A stretch of DNA of 64,000 bases from Istiophorus platypterus (Eukaryota > Chordata > Actinopteri > Istiophoriformes > Istiophoridae). Each line of letters opens with the position of its first letter. Positions within the stretch are counted from its first letter, which is position 1. The position numbers were made by a program, and so were the translations under genes. Where the stretch lies: positions 7,244,575 to 7,308,574 of the forward strand of contig CM029122.1 of the NCBI GenBank assembly GCA_016859345.1. The letters run 5' to 3'. Below are positions 52,393-60,390 of the stretch, piece after piece. The notes below the pieces were generated by a model. That model was not told the DNA's origin, searched no databases, and worked only from the letters and a program-made list of their open reading frames with translations.

Positions 52393-54467
52393 CGTGTGTG
52401 CGTGTGCGTGTGCGTTCTGTGTGTTGTATGTCTAGGCGTTGGTTGCGTGTTGGTTCTACGTCAGCAGCTGATAACGCTCCTCCTAAACACACTCAACTCT
52501 AGACATTGTTAAACCATTAAGAAAGAGAACCAGTTAGCTGGTCTGTCACTCAACCAGTCAGTCAGGATTTAAGGGACCATGCCGGTGTCTGTTTTTCATG
52601 AATAACTAACCAACTATTTCATACACATTCCCGCTGATTGTTTCTTATCCACCTGTCACTTTTTCTTTGTATAAGCAGTCACTATTTTCAGCCCTTTATT
52701 AAGTAAATCAACAAGTGAAAACTTGAAACTGGCCGCAGAGAAATAATCCATTCCTGTCAACATTTAAAGACGACGTTTAAAATACAGCGATATCATCATT
52801 TAACCAGGTGGTGAATCGATACTGTACCTGCACTCAATCAGCCAGCTGGTGATCTTGTTTGGAACTCGCCCTGACAGAGACAGAGACATATGAGCATGTT
52901 AAAGCGATAAGTCAGCAGATGCTGCGTGCAACAGAGATTACAACATGCTATAAAAACATTGCAGCTGTGCCAGACTCAGTATGTAACTCTCAACATCTAA
53001 GATGACTGAAATTAAGCTGCCAACAGGCTGTAATTCCTGCACAGTTTACTAAATGACCTGCTTGCAGATCTTGTTGGCATTGCTCTGGCTCTGACTAATG
53101 ATTTAGCTGATGATTTAGTTGGAGCCAACCTAATGGAGACAGTAGAGGAAGTCTGGGGATTGCGAAAAACACTAGCAATCATCCTCTGGGCATAAGGAAT
53201 ACATGTACCTAATTTCATGATTCACCATCCATCTGATTTTAGATATTTTTAATCTGGTCCTAAGTGGTGGACTGACCGATTAATGGCAAAAAGTCTGAAG
53301 ATTGATGTATAAAGTCACTGTATATCAGTTAAAGGGATATATTTCATGCAACAAATGTAATGAAGAACTGAACATACAGTATGTTTTCAGTATTAAGAGC
53401 AACCCTTTAAATTAGGTTATTATATGATTGAGACCAGGCTACTGTATGTACTCTGTCCACCAGAGAGATTTGACAAAGTTCAGCTGGAACATTTCCCACA
53501 AACTATGTAACGGAGTCACTGTGTCCAAGCTGCCTAAAAAACACGATACCATTGGCCTTTCTGTTCGGCTATTTGATGTTACTCATTAGCCGGCATATAA
53601 GGTGATACTGATATAACCGTGAGAAGATAAAATGTCCTATTCAGCATAGACTCAGCTGGATGGGAGGGAAGTGAACAATGAACGTGCTTGAAATACGTCA
53701 ATGTCAAATAATTTGCCTTTTAAAATACAGTTAACTCTCAGATTATCCCCAGTTACAGCACTGCTTTGGTAAAAGCGGAGCTCGGTCTGACCTGGTTCCT
53801 CTGAGGGTCTCTGCGCGTCCCCGTCTCTCTCGCTCTGTTGGGGCCCCCTGGGGCCACGGCGCTCCTGCTCTGACTCCTGCCAGACGGAGTCTCTGCTCTG
53901 GGCCCAGGCCCGACGCCGCATGCAGGCTATGCTGCAGTCCGCCTGCGCTCTAGGATCTGAGGATAAATCAGTCAAGCAAATAATCCGTCTGTCAACCTGA
54001 CGTCCGGGAAGTTGTTGACGAGCAGCAACTAAAACCGATTCAACAACAAATCACACAAAGCAGGTGAGTGGAGCGGAGCAATCACACGCATCACACCTCA
54101 CCCTGCGTATCTCTGTCATCTCACTGTTCTTTCCAACCAGCAGTTTGATAAGGAACACTAAATAAAAACAATAAAAACATGAGTGCTGCAGCATTCATGA
54201 TAATGGAATATCACATTTTATCCCAATGCTGCACGGTGGCGAGGTAAATCTGCATGGAACAGCCTCCTGAAGTTATACTTAACTAAATATTATAACTAAT
54301 CTTACTAAACTAATTATTTCAACGTGTATCTGCTGCCTTGAGATAAAATATCCCCACTGTTAATCCATCACTTTAGGTTCACCATTTCAACTGTTTGAGA
54401 ACAACAACAACAACAACAACGCACCTGGAGCTGCAGTGGTGTCCATTTCTAGAGCTCCACTCTCCAT
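15959..54467 (-). CDS. itprid2: ITPRID2 / SSFA2 / KRAP, IP3-receptor-interacting actin-associated protein (complete CDS)
   Basis: Joined minus-strand exons: 54467-54425, 53956-53792, 52870-52828, 50310-50261, 49997-49944, 44970-44931, 44398-44306, 40875-40728, 40429-40369, 29130-29023, 27969-27597, 26545-26329, 25856-25805, 22898-22816, 21284-19530, 18794-18735, 18323-18199, 18045-17931, 17432-17367, 17266-16928, 16066-15959. All introns are GT-AG and every phase matches; total 4,098 nt = 1,365 residues plus stop (human about 1,259). The family (ITPRID2, ITPRID1, TESPA1) binds IP3 receptors; KRAP tethers them to actin near the plasma membrane. Landmarks: RRRAWA (28-33), [14 protein letters not shown] (109-122), [13 protein letters not shown] (147-159), [14 protein letters not shown] (172-185), SRFF (197-200, whose Phe pair is reported to be needed for IP3R binding), [12 protein letters not shown] (about 1077-1088), then the SSFA2 C-terminal coiled coils (about 1116-1195) and [13 protein letters not shown] at the end. 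ITPRID1 and TESPA1 are excluded by the long SSFA2 C-terminal region. Confidence 0.95.
16471..16524. repeat. (TA)n microsatellite between itprid2 exons 21 and 20
   Basis: About 20 TA units then AAAT units. A second (TA)n is at 17,672-17,700 between exons 19 and 18. Confidence 0.85.
16928..17266 (-). CDS. itprid2: itprid2 coding exon 20
   Basis: Encodes [16 protein letters not shown], a linker with Gly and Glu runs, [16 protein letters not shown] (compare VFRASVALTPTAP in human) and ends [10 protein letters not shown]. Two low-complexity glycine runs come from GGA/GGT trinucleotide tracts. Acceptor GTCCAG, donor GTAACA; phase 0 both sides. Confidence 0.94.
17367..17432 (-). CDS. itprid2: itprid2 coding exon 19 (66 nt)
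   Basis: Encodes [20 protein letters not shown] then EP, matching RSADNLSCPSPLNVMEP in human. Frame-neutral. The donor GTCAGC is weak. Acceptor CTCAG. Confidence 0.9.
17931..18045 (-). CDS. itprid2: itprid2 coding exon 18 (coiled coil)
   Basis: Encodes [38 protein letters not shown], a heptad-rich coiled coil matching human [20 protein letters not shown]. The acceptor CTGTAG lies about 16 nt below a (TG)n tract on the sense strand; donor GTATAT. Confidence 0.95.
18061..18090. repeat. (CA)n microsatellite beside itprid2 exon 18
   Basis: Reads as (TG)n on the sense strand, about 16 nt upstream of the exon 18 acceptor. Confidence 0.85.
18199..18323 (-). CDS. itprid2: itprid2 coding exon 17 (SSFA2 C-terminal coiled coil)
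   Basis: Encodes [37 protein letters not shown] and SPAD, matching [16 protein letters not shown] of human SSFA2. Acceptor TTTAAG, donor GTGACT, phase 2 out. Confidence 0.95.
18735..18794 (-). CDS. itprid2: itprid2 coding exon 16 (60 nt)
   Basis: Encodes [20 protein letters not shown]. Frame-neutral (phase 0 both sides), so it could be an alternative cassette. Acceptor CATCTAG, donor GTACTG. Confidence 0.88.
19530..21284 (-). CDS. itprid2: itprid2 coding exon 15, large central exon (585 codons)
   Basis: A 1,755-nt phase-0 exon. It opens with [20 protein letters not shown] (SSFA2 signature) and contains [19 protein letters not shown] and [16 protein letters not shown], both conserved in human SSFA2. 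A long Pro/Asn/Ser/His-rich disordered region follows (for example [20 protein letters not shown]) and is much more expanded than in mammals. It closes with [20 protein letters not shown], the start of the conserved C-terminal region. Acceptor ATTAG, donor GTTAGT. Confidence 0.97.
21315..22010. mobile_element. short non-autonomous DNA transposon (ACTTAAGTA family), between itprid2 exons 15 and 14
   Basis: Ends carry the family words: GAGAAGTACTCAGATC at the left and TTTACTTAAGAACAGTACTT at the right. No coding sequence. Assignment to a hAT-like MITE family is from memory of fish repeats. Confidence 0.45.
22816..22898 (-). CDS. itprid2: itprid2 coding exon 14
   Basis: Encodes [20 protein letters not shown] then DFNSYLK, matching [16 protein letters not shown] of human SSFA2. 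Acceptor TCCCAG, donor GTCTGT, phase 1 in and phase 0 out. Confidence 0.95.
22899..25804 (-). other. itprid2: itprid2 intron between exons 14 and 13
   Basis: AT-rich. Contains a 170-codon plus-strand ORF (23,851-24,363) whose second half is Phe/Leu-rich from T runs and which I do not recognise. No clear mobile element. Confidence 0.6.
25805..25856 (-). CDS. itprid2: itprid2 coding exon 13 (52 nt)
   Basis: Encodes [17 protein letters not shown] plus one base, continuing DMEE-(I/V)QS of the family. Acceptor TTCAG, donor GTGAGT. Confidence 0.92.
26329..26545 (-). CDS. itprid2: itprid2 coding exon 12
   Basis: Encodes a variable Glu/Pro/Thr-rich stretch ending [14 protein letters not shown], matching the (D)SFEMEE motif of SSFA2. 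Acceptor CATCAG, donor GTATGC, phase 2 in and phase 0 out. Confidence 0.92.
26570..27560. mobile_element. short non-autonomous DNA transposon (ACTTAAGTA family), between itprid2 exons 12 and 11
   Basis: Left end AACTCAAGTACTGTACTTAA, right end GATCTGAGTACTTCCTCCAC; interior AT-rich with TACTTTTACTTTTAC words. Possibly one copy inserted in another. Confidence 0.5.
27597..27969 (-). CDS. itprid2: itprid2 coding exon 11
   Basis: Encodes a Gly/Glu-rich start, then [20 protein letters not shown] (compare TRSNTANRLMKTLSKLN in human), a His/Asn/Thr-rich middle and [17 protein letters not shown] (compare KKKESSSMLATVKEE). Phase 1 in, phase 2 out with donor GTACGG. The middle is poorly conserved. Confidence 0.92.
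29023..29130 (-). CDS. itprid2: itprid2 coding exon 10
   Basis: Encodes [20 protein letters not shown] then [15 protein letters not shown], matching the SSFA2 block that closes the IP3R-binding domain. The acceptor CGCCCAG was chosen because it restores Ser-Arg-Phe-Arg with the previous exon; donor GTAACC. Confidence 0.95.
32595..32720. repeat. CA/CGCA/GCATGCACA compound microsatellite
   Basis: Alternating CA, CGCA and GCATGCACAC units in the large itprid2 intron; the source of several spurious Val/Cys/Arg ORFs. Confidence 0.85.
33285..33752 (+). mobile_element. Tc1/mariner-like transposon relic, copy 1
   Basis: Left end GCCAAAGTTTTAGGCACC and right end GTGCCTTAAACATTTGCAC look like decayed inverted ends. 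Between them the plus strand holds relics of a transposase C-terminus (IDIMESVW...EELWQLL, then KSGHIRYQF). Broken by stops and deletions. Same family as 49,178-49,500 and 63,831-63,986. Confidence 0.65.
34365..34515. mobile_element. fragment of an AGTAATCAnATTACT-type DNA transposon
   Basis: Alternating GTAATCAGTTATTCATTAC and AAGTAATCACATTACTTTAC words, typical of hAT-like short elements in fish. Boundaries are uncertain. Confidence 0.35.
35285..35560. mobile_element. probable MITE with CACCAGAGTCCATTTGG ends
   Basis: Contains AACCACACCAGAGTCCATTT, GGCTTGGTTGGGCTGCTTAC and CAAACAAACTGAATTAAACG, words of a fish MITE I remember. The 139-codon minus-strand ORF here matches nothing I know and is treated as a by-product. 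Confidence 0.35.
35640..37890 (+). mobile_element. degenerate L2/CR1-type LINE (non-LTR retrotransposon)
   Basis: In the intron between itprid2 exons 10 and 9, opposite strand. In order: an ORF1 esterase-end-like motif ([12 protein letters not shown], about 35,700); endonuclease relics ([10 protein letters not shown] near 36,260; [15 protein letters not shown] near 36,545); the reverse transcriptase YADDTVVY box near 36,895; and C-terminal blocks ([28 protein letters not shown], 37,150-37,320). Frameshifts, stops and an apparent deletion between endonuclease and RT make it dead. The 3' end is AATTAAA-type tail near 37,870-37,890. The clade is inferred from remembered motifs. Confidence 0.75.
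39688..39806. repeat. T run (about 25) followed by (TG)n
   Basis: A poly-T stretch at 39,689-39,713 and a TG-rich tract at 39,758-39,806; more TG/CGTG at 39,890-39,965. Confidence 0.8.
40079..40136. repeat. (CA)n microsatellite 230 bp 3' of itprid2 exon 9
   Basis: About 21 perfect units then AAACACAC units. Confidence 0.85.
40369..40429 (-). CDS. itprid2: itprid2 coding exon 9
   Basis: Encodes [20 protein letters not shown], matching [20 protein letters not shown] of SSFA2. Acceptor CTGCAG, donor GTATGT, phase 0 in and phase 1 out. The next intron is the longest in the gene after intron 1. Confidence 0.96.
40728..40875 (-). CDS. itprid2: itprid2 coding exon 8 (IP3R-binding region)
   Basis: Encodes [20 protein letters not shown] then [17 protein letters not shown] and SARGIDIK. 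This is the heart of the KRAP/TESPA1 IP3-receptor-binding domain; the RFF motif lies at residues 198-200. A (TG)8 tract on the sense strand precedes the CCCCACAG acceptor; donor GTACTG. Confidence 0.97.
40977..41036 (-). CDS. itprid2: candidate extra itprid2 exon, duplicate of the following exon's 5' half (60 nt)
   Basis: A 60-nt open block encoding [19 protein letters not shown], about 60 percent identical to [20 protein letters not shown] in the exon 101 bp downstream. It has an acceptor TTTTCGTAG with a perfect TACTAAT branch-point consensus about 15-20 nt upstream, and a weak donor GTTAGA. It enters and leaves in phase 2, so it can be added without a frameshift but cannot replace the next exon. 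I have not counted it in the 1,365-aa product. Whether it is spliced in is unknown. Confidence 0.5.
41037..44305 (-). other. itprid2: itprid2 intron upstream of exon 8 / candidate duplicate exon
   Basis: Contains the (ATAAG)n/TTTATTGATCCCC repeat at 41.5 kb. Otherwise AT-rich with no named element. Confidence 0.65.
41480..41585 (+). repeat. (ATAAG)n array with TTTATTGATCCCC repeat tail
   Basis: Degenerate GATAA/GACGA pentanucleotides (41,482-41,551) run into CCTTTATTGATCCCCTGTTG and GAGAAATTC, a very widespread teleost interspersed-repeat end. Confidence 0.55.
44306..44398 (-). CDS. itprid2: itprid2 coding exon 7 ([13 protein letters not shown])
   Basis: Encodes [20 protein letters not shown] then [23 protein letters not shown] is identical to the human protein as remembered. 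The acceptor GTGTAG follows a TG-rich tract; donor GTCAGT; leaves in phase 2. Confidence 0.95.
44931..44970 (-). CDS. itprid2: itprid2 coding exon 6 (40 nt)
   Basis: Encodes (A)[12 protein letters not shown], continuing GAEANHL of the family. Acceptor CTGCAG, donor GTGAGT, phase 1 in and phase 2 out. Confidence 0.93.
44971..49943 (-). other. itprid2: itprid2 intron between exons 6 and 5
   Basis: Phases of exons 5 and 6 join directly, so no missing exon is needed. Contains the internally deleted Tc1-like relic at 49.2-49.5 kb. The rest shows no feature I recognise. Confidence 0.65.
49178..49500 (+). mobile_element. Tc1/mariner-like transposon relic, copy 2 (internally deleted)
   Basis: Shares with copy 1 the left part (GATTCTTATCCA, ACCATCAGGGAGG) and the right end (GAAAGCATCCTCACTTTTA, GGTGCCTGAAACCTTTG). 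The transposase core is mostly missing. Confidence 0.6.
49944..49997 (-). CDS. itprid2: itprid2 coding exon 5 ([10 protein letters not shown])
   Basis: Encodes [17 protein letters not shown], the most conserved N-terminal motif of the ITPRID family. Acceptor GAACAG, donor GTCAGT, phase 1 in and out. Confidence 0.96.
50261..50310 (-). CDS. itprid2: itprid2 coding exon 4 (50 nt)
   Basis: Encodes [16 protein letters not shown], matching [12 protein letters not shown] of human SSFA2 across the splice. Acceptor TCTCCAG, donor GTAATC. Confidence 0.93.
50930..51820. repeat. degenerate intronic minisatellite, unit about 36-40 bp
   Basis: At least fifteen diverged copies of a unit built on GCTAACTGCCTGTCAGGCTA followed by AGACTAAGTAACCC. 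It lies between itprid2 exons 4 and 3, just before the CA tract and CpG-rich pocket at 51.9-52.1 kb. No ORF. Confidence 0.8.
51916..51991. repeat. (CA)n microsatellite, about 37 units
   Basis: Uninterrupted dinucleotide run, the longest perfect microsatellite in the window. It is bracketed by a perfect 12-bp inverted repeat (CTGTTACACAAC at 51,858-51,869 and its complement at 51,993-52,004). Confidence 0.9.
52046..52132. promoter_or_regulatory. YY1 motif plus two X-box-like sites in itprid2 intron 3
   Basis: A CpG-enriched pocket. The minus strand reads AACATGGCCGCC (52,046-52,058), a close match to the YY1 consensus. At 52,119-52,132 the minus strand reads ATCGCCGTGGTAAC, close to the RFX X-box, and 52,076-52,094 is a near-palindrome with a GGTTACC half site. 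It may be an internal promoter or enhancer. Motif-based inference only. Confidence 0.35.
52350..52415. repeat. (TG)n/CGTG microsatellite in itprid2 intron 3
   Basis: About 19 TG units followed by CGTG-type units. Confidence 0.85.
52828..52870 (-). CDS. itprid2: itprid2 coding exon 3 (43 nt)
   Basis: Encodes [14 protein letters not shown], homologous to the NKI.(I/S)WL..CR motif of SSFA2 and TESPA1. Acceptor GTCAG, donor GTACAG, phase 1 in and phase 2 out. Confidence 0.93.
53792..53956 (-). CDS. itprid2: itprid2 coding exon 2
   Basis: Encodes [20 protein letters not shown], then [13 protein letters not shown] and a Pro/Glu-rich end. RRRAWA corresponds to RRRKAWA at the same place in human SSFA2. 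Acceptor CCTCAG, donor GTCAGA, phase 1 in and out. Confidence 0.92.
54425..54467 (-). CDS. itprid2: itprid2 coding exon 1 (start codon)
   Basis: Encodes [14 protein letters not shown] plus one base. An in-frame TGA lies 12 codons upstream in the same exon, so this ATG (G at -3 and +4) is the first in frame; a second Met follows at codon 8. The exon begins at 54,552 after a (CT)n tract ending CCAG; donor GTGCGT. Confidence 0.85.
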
Positions 54468-54552
54468 TTCTACCTGTCTGCGTGTCTGGTTCGGGTCAGT
54501 CAGTCAGAGAAGACTGACGACTCTACGGCAACATCAGCAACAGGTAACACAC
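54468..54552 (-). other. itprid2: itprid2 5'UTR part of coding exon 1
   Basis: 85 nt between the acceptor and the ATG. The acceptor uses a (CT)n tract (seen as (GA)n at 54,556-54,580 on the plus strand). It carries the end of the uORF and an in-frame stop before the main ATG. Confidence 0.7.
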
Positions 54553-56434
54553 CTGGAGAGAGAGAGAGAGAGAGAGAAATTATGGGATGAGATGAGATGG
54601 GATGAGATGAGAAGTTGGGAGGTGGACTACTACTGACAACCGAGTTACCCAACTTGCACCAGCTTTACCCATCACTGGTTAGGTTACACGCTCAGCGCCC
54701 TCATAACGTTGTATTGGGCAGCAGCAGGCAGCTGTGTTCAGCCCTAAGAAATCCCTGAAAAGTCACTGTACACTACCTGCTCAGCACCAAACAACAGACA
54801 GACACAGTTGGGAACCAGCTGGTAAACACTTTGAAGTATTTAGTAGCTCAAGAGCCTGATATTTCCCTCATGGGTTGGTAGAGACAAAAAAACAGAGGTA
54901 AAAGACAGTAACTATCTATAACTATAGTTAGTTGAGTATTAAACTGGTTAGCAACTGTTTGCTAACAAGTTCACTATATCAACTGGTGACAATATGTCAG
55001 TTACTGTAGGTTTAAAGGACATTAAAAATCTAGTGATTTTTGTTTCTCTAGTTTACAGTTGATTTTTATGATGTGACGATGTGGACATTATGATCTTGGC
55101 TATGATGAAGCTACGAGCTAACTAGACTAACCGACTTTTATTCAATGATGATTTAGAGAGAGAAATAATCTGGGCACAATTCCACAGATTGGCATCATCT
55201 AGAATGATGCCTGATCAAATGAACGATGATTCTCTCCTCACTATTCTCTACTTTGTCTTGTCCACCTCAGCCTGCTAATGTTGCAGCCAGGCCGCGGCCT
55301 CTCACTGCATATGCAATTGAAAATCAAATGTGTGAAATATTTGGGCACAGAGTTTAAGGGCTGGTACAGAGGCCCAGAGGTTGTTAAATACCGATGCTAA
55401 TCTTCATTAGCGAAGAGAAGTGAAAAAAAAAAAAAAAAAAAAGACATTCATGTGGCAGCTTCTTATTTTTAGCCGATGCCAAAAGCCAGTTTAGTTGGCT
55501 TAAATAACTCTTGACGGCACCTATTACCAGTTGTCAGCCATTAACGTTAATTGTGAAAAATCTAATCACAGTCTGCTGTCATGTCTATGTGTCTGTACCC
55601 AGCCATGGATCGTTTGAGGTGGAAGGAACTCCACCCTGTAACGCCACTGCACAACGCTGAGTGTTTCTGTGGTTCCACCAGACTTCACCAGAGTGACACA
55701 TCTTCTCTCCTAAATCTACCAGCGTTTCCTCAAGTAAGGCATCTGAATACCTTCTTTCGGAAACTGGTGAAAATGGTCGTGTGAATATTTTGTCTTTCTG
55801 TTCAGCGGCCTGTCAAACATTAGACGTCCAAGCATCCTTAAACACACCAGCGGGGAGTTTTTCAACACAGTCTCTTCCCCAAGCTGTATTACCACACAAT
55901 GATAACGTGACAAAAAAAATAAATAGGGGCAGCTAAATGTTGACTTTAATGGATCACTGTTTCAGGACGCTGCAGGTTGATTTTCATAGTAATGAACTAA
56001 GAGCAATGGCAGATTGGAAGGAAGGAAGTCGGCCTAAATACTGGTGGATGATTTGGAAAATTACCAGAAGTAACGTGCAGTATGTGACAAAACACTTCCA
56101 TTTAATTTTCTTGACAATATTTCACCCCTGAGAACTGTCACACCTGGACTGCTGGTGTGCAACTATCGGTTATTTTCATTATTGATTAATGTGGTGATTA
56201 GTTTTCTACTTTAATCTGTTCTATAGGAATATAGTCTATAAGACATGAGCTACAGCAGAAAATGCCGATCGGAAGTTCTGGGAGCCCGAGGTAACATCTT
56301 CAAAGTCTTGTTTGGTGCAATAAAAAAAAAAAAAAGTCCAAACCCCAAAGATGTTCAGTTAATAAATGATATAAAAAAGAGAATAAAGGAGTTGGAACCG
56401 GGTCTAGGAAGGAAAATGTCAGTTTGTCAGTCAG

Positions 56435-56745
56435 TCCACCATTTTAGTCCGGACTGAAATATCTGAACAACCATTTGATGGATTGCCATTAAAATTATAT
56501 ACAGATATCTCTGGTTCCCACGGGAAAAATTCTACTGACTTTGCTGAGCCCCCGACTTCTCCCTCAGCGCCACAATGAGGTTCACATTTGTGGCTTTTAG
56601 CGAATCATTTCAACAACTATAGAATTGACGCCATTAAATTGGAGTCAGACATTCACGTTCTCCTCCGAAAGAACTGCAGCAATCTAATAATCCTCTGACT
56701 TTTCATCTGGTGGCACCATCAAATCAAATGTTTAATTTTTTGTGC
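56435..56745. repeat. interspersed repeat with an internal tandem of about 150 bp
   Basis: Two diverged copies of one unit: TGAACAACCATTTGATGGAT with AGCGCCACAATGAGGTTCAC, then TTCAACAACTATAGAATTGA with GGTGGCACCATCAAATC. It resembles a common teleost repeat with the words CAACAACTATTGGATGGATT. Noncoding. Confidence 0.5.
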
Positions 56746-56864
56746 GCGTGACCCAGAAACAGTGGGTGGGAGCGTTGCTAGTTAGCTACACGCTAACACG
56801 TTAAACTAAGATGTGACCAGACTGCACGTTTGTCACACTCTTCCGGTGTTATCGGCCGAGCGAT

Positions 56865-57070
56865 TTGCACTGCATGCCACATTCAGCCACTCACACACAC
56901 GTTCGTAGATCGCATTCACACATATTTATGTGCCATACTGATGAGCCATCAGGGGTTTCATCATTGGGTTCAGTCTCTTACCCTTGGACACTGTGGGATG
57001 CAGACTGAAGGAGCTGGGGACTGAACCACCAACCTTCCGGTTAGTGGAGGATCCGCTCTGCCTCCTGATT
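56865..57070 (-). mobile_element. tRNA-headed SINE-like element
   Basis: On the minus strand it starts TCAGGAGGCAGAGCGGATCC and carries a B-box-like GGTTCAGTCCCC (57,016-57,027 region), then a non-tRNA body (TGTCCAAGGGTAAGAGACTG) shared with a common fish repeat that I recall. The family name is not certain. Confidence 0.5.
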
Positions 57071-58976
57071 TTACGTGATTGACTGATTAATCAACTAAAT
57101 GTTTCAGCACTAGCAATATTTATACCACAAAAAAAAAATCTTGGCACCTAGAGTACATTACAACCAAGAGCGGACTTAATGAGAAAAGAGACAAATAAAC
57201 AATATTAAAAGACGATGGAAAACAAAAACGTTTTAAACTACTGAATCATCAGCAGTGACGCAAATCAGGCATTTAATGGATCTATCAAGCAGAAATGTTA
57301 AACAGTCTTTAGTTTCTGGCTTCTCCAACATGAGTATCTGCTGTTTGTGACTGTTTTATGTCCTTGTAAATTAAAAATCTTTGGGTTTTGGACTGTCAGT
57401 GGAATAAAAAAGCCATTGGAGAGCATCGACTTGGACTCCAACAAGATGTGATGGACTTTTATTACACTGTTCATTGGTTAACGGCAAACTCCATCAATAG
57501 ACTGTCTGTTAACAAAGTTATAAATGTTAGTAGCAGCCTTTTAACTTTTGGAACTAACTCCCTCAGCTCAGTCTCTTGGGCAAGAGGCTGGCTGAGCCCC
57601 CACAGTCAGTCAGGGATGCAAACACTAAACCATTTACTGAAATGAGACTCCACACGAGTATATGAGAAGCAACAAAATGAGATCAACAAAGCAGTAAGAG
57701 AAAAAGTGAAGCACAGAGGTAAAAATAGAATATTACATATAGAGACACTGAAGGGAGGAGATAAGGATACAGAGGAGGAGAGACAAGAAAGAGGAGCGTG
57801 CAGCCAAATCCAAATGAGAACGTGTGAAACAGGAAATGAGTGTTTAGAATGAAGAACAGAACAACTTCCTGTCCGTGAGGGAGAGACGGGGAGCGAGGGA
57901 GGGACAGGACTATTTTGGGATTACTCATGTAAATGCAAAACAAACTGGAATGTCTGAGAAAGAACAACAACAACAACAACACTCAGCGTGCACGGAGTGA
58001 GTCCTCTGCGGCTTCCTTATGACACACATCAGTGAAAACATCGTTGGCGGCGATGAGCTGGTCGGCTGTTTTACATCCTCATCACAGTCCTCCCGAGTTA
58101 TCCCTTCGCCCAAAACCAGTCTTTAAATATCAGCCACTCGGCTCCTGTCCACTTAAAGGGAGGCCATGAGGAGTTTGCGGTGTCTTTGCTCACGGAGAAC
58201 AGAAGTTGAGTTCAAGTACGACTCAGCTATTAAAGAATTCGGTGGCGAAAGAAAAAAAAAAAGCATCAAAACATCTGGGCCAGTGCTTATTTTTGGTATC
58301 AAAAGAAAGAAATGATGTGTCCACAAAACAGACTATCAAAATACTGAGTACTGAAGGTAAGCACCCAATAACTGGTCTGATTTTTAGCTTCCTTGACCAA
58401 ATTATTTCCTAACTTAAATAATATTTTCACTAATCTTAGCCTATATTTAATTTAAAAGTTCTTATTGAAAAGATATTACCGCAGCTCTCGTAAGGTGTTT
58501 CCGCTCATACCACTGTGATCGAGCGTCTTTGAGTGAGGATGACCCACTGACTGTGTGGAGTATCCAGCCTGTCTGTAAGTTAACCTTTCGGCTGTGACAG
58601 AAACCAGACTCACGGCCGTATGAATGAAATCACACTGCTGTGTTCATGCGGCAGGAAACCGACTGTGACAAACACCCCCGGCCGCTCCGACACTTGAGCC
58701 CCCGTGTTACTTGACAGGGATCGTGGCTGAACACAGTTGAATAACAGTGTGAAAGTGGGACACGGAGCCTGTTTACATCATTGTTACGTCATTGTTTCAG
58801 CAAACTGCAGGACGACCCGCTGGCGGACCAGAGAGAGAACGGAACAAAGGCTCCACTCATCCTTTTTAAGTCTTTGATGGATTTTCTTGAAAGAAGACAG
58901 ACACATCAGAGAAGCACTTTCCTTTGGTAGAATCCTGAAATATTTAAGAAAAGCACCGGTATAGTGTAACTTCATA

Positions 58977-59494
58977 TTTACTCAAGTACCCTACATAAGT
59001 ACAAATAGGAGTTATCTGTACTTCAATTGAGTATTTCCATTTCGTGGAACATTATATTTCCGCTCCACTAACGACTGTGTTTTTTTCTCAACTGCTTTAA
59101 TTTGATTTAACTCCAACGGCTGTAAGAATAAAGGATTTTCATTCAACACATAAAAAACTTTTAAAATATGAAACACTGTACAAAGTGTATAAAATTTGAG
59201 CCTGATGTTTAATCAATTAGTTGCGGCTTAATTGGTAATGTATGAGTGATGATTATCTAATGATGCACTATATAATGGTATGTACAGTATTTCATTAGAT
59301 GAACTATATACACTCACTGGGGTCATGCTTCTGCATTCAATACTTTTATTTCTGATACTTCAAGTACATTTTTCTGATATTTTTTCTGAACATTTTCAAT
59401 GTGGGACTTTCACTTGTAATGGAAGATTTGTACAGTGAGGTATTGGTATATTTACTTAAGTAAATGATCTGAATACTTCCTCCACCACTGACAG
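58977..59494. mobile_element. short non-autonomous DNA transposon (ACTTAAGTA family), itprid2 intron 1
   Basis: Left end TTTACTCAAGTACCCTACAT, right end TTACTTAAGTAAATGATCTG then GAATACTTCCTCCACCACTG. The best-preserved copy in the window, about 520 bp, noncoding. Confidence 0.55.
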
Positions 59495-60059
59495 CACTTA
59501 AGTTATATTTTTAGGTATTGTGCTCATGTATTTCATATAACTCTACTTCAACATTTCAGGGAGAAATTTTGCAAGTGCTTTTTCATACTCTTCTTGCGGT
59601 TTGCTCACAGCAAAAAAAATTAAATTAAACTTAAAATGTTTTTAAAAGTCATAAAACACTCACTTCAATGAGATAATTGCTGCCTGTTTGTGATCGTAAA
59701 TTAAATATATGTGAGCTTATTCAATTATCCAGGCAATGCAAAGACATCAGTTTGTGAGCTGGTAATTTATAATTGCCTTTTTTGACTTTTTACTGTCATT
59801 GTATTGACTTACCAATTAATTGATAAATCAAGAAAAGTCAAGACTGAAAAATTAGTATTTGTTACAGCTCTGGTCATATTAAGGACCTAAAAAACTATTA
59901 CATCCCCAACGACCACTTTGTAGGATGATCAGAGCAAACAAAAGCTGTCTCAATGTCATATGAGCGCCTCACTGTTGTTTTAACACAGACTTGAAAAACC
60001 GTGACATTGGGTTGATATAAGTTGGTCTTGCAAGAGGAACAGCGTCATTTTTACTCCAC

Positions 60060-60390
60060 TACATCCACCTGAAAGGTAAAGTTACTGCTCATTTCAGAGG
60101 TTACATGAGCAAAACATATGATCAGGTTGTAAAATATGATGCATTCAAAACTGCCCAACGGTATATAGTTAGAATCAAGTCCAATTCAACCAGCTACAGC
60201 AATGAAATGCTACTTGCACATTTCTGCACAAGTGATCATCAACATCATCATTTGTTTGTGATGCTTTATGTACATTTTGCTAATAATACTTTTACTTCTG
60301 TAACATCTTAGACACAAGATTTTTACTTGTGATAGACTATTTTAAAATGTGATGCAATAACCATTAAGTACTTCTTTCACCACTAGTAGC
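60060..60390. mobile_element. short non-autonomous DNA transposon fragment (ACTTAAGTA family)
   Basis: Recognised by ACTCCACTACATCCACCTGA at the left and TTAAGTACTTCTTTCACCAC at the right. A 68-codon ORF inside is chance. Confidence 0.4.
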
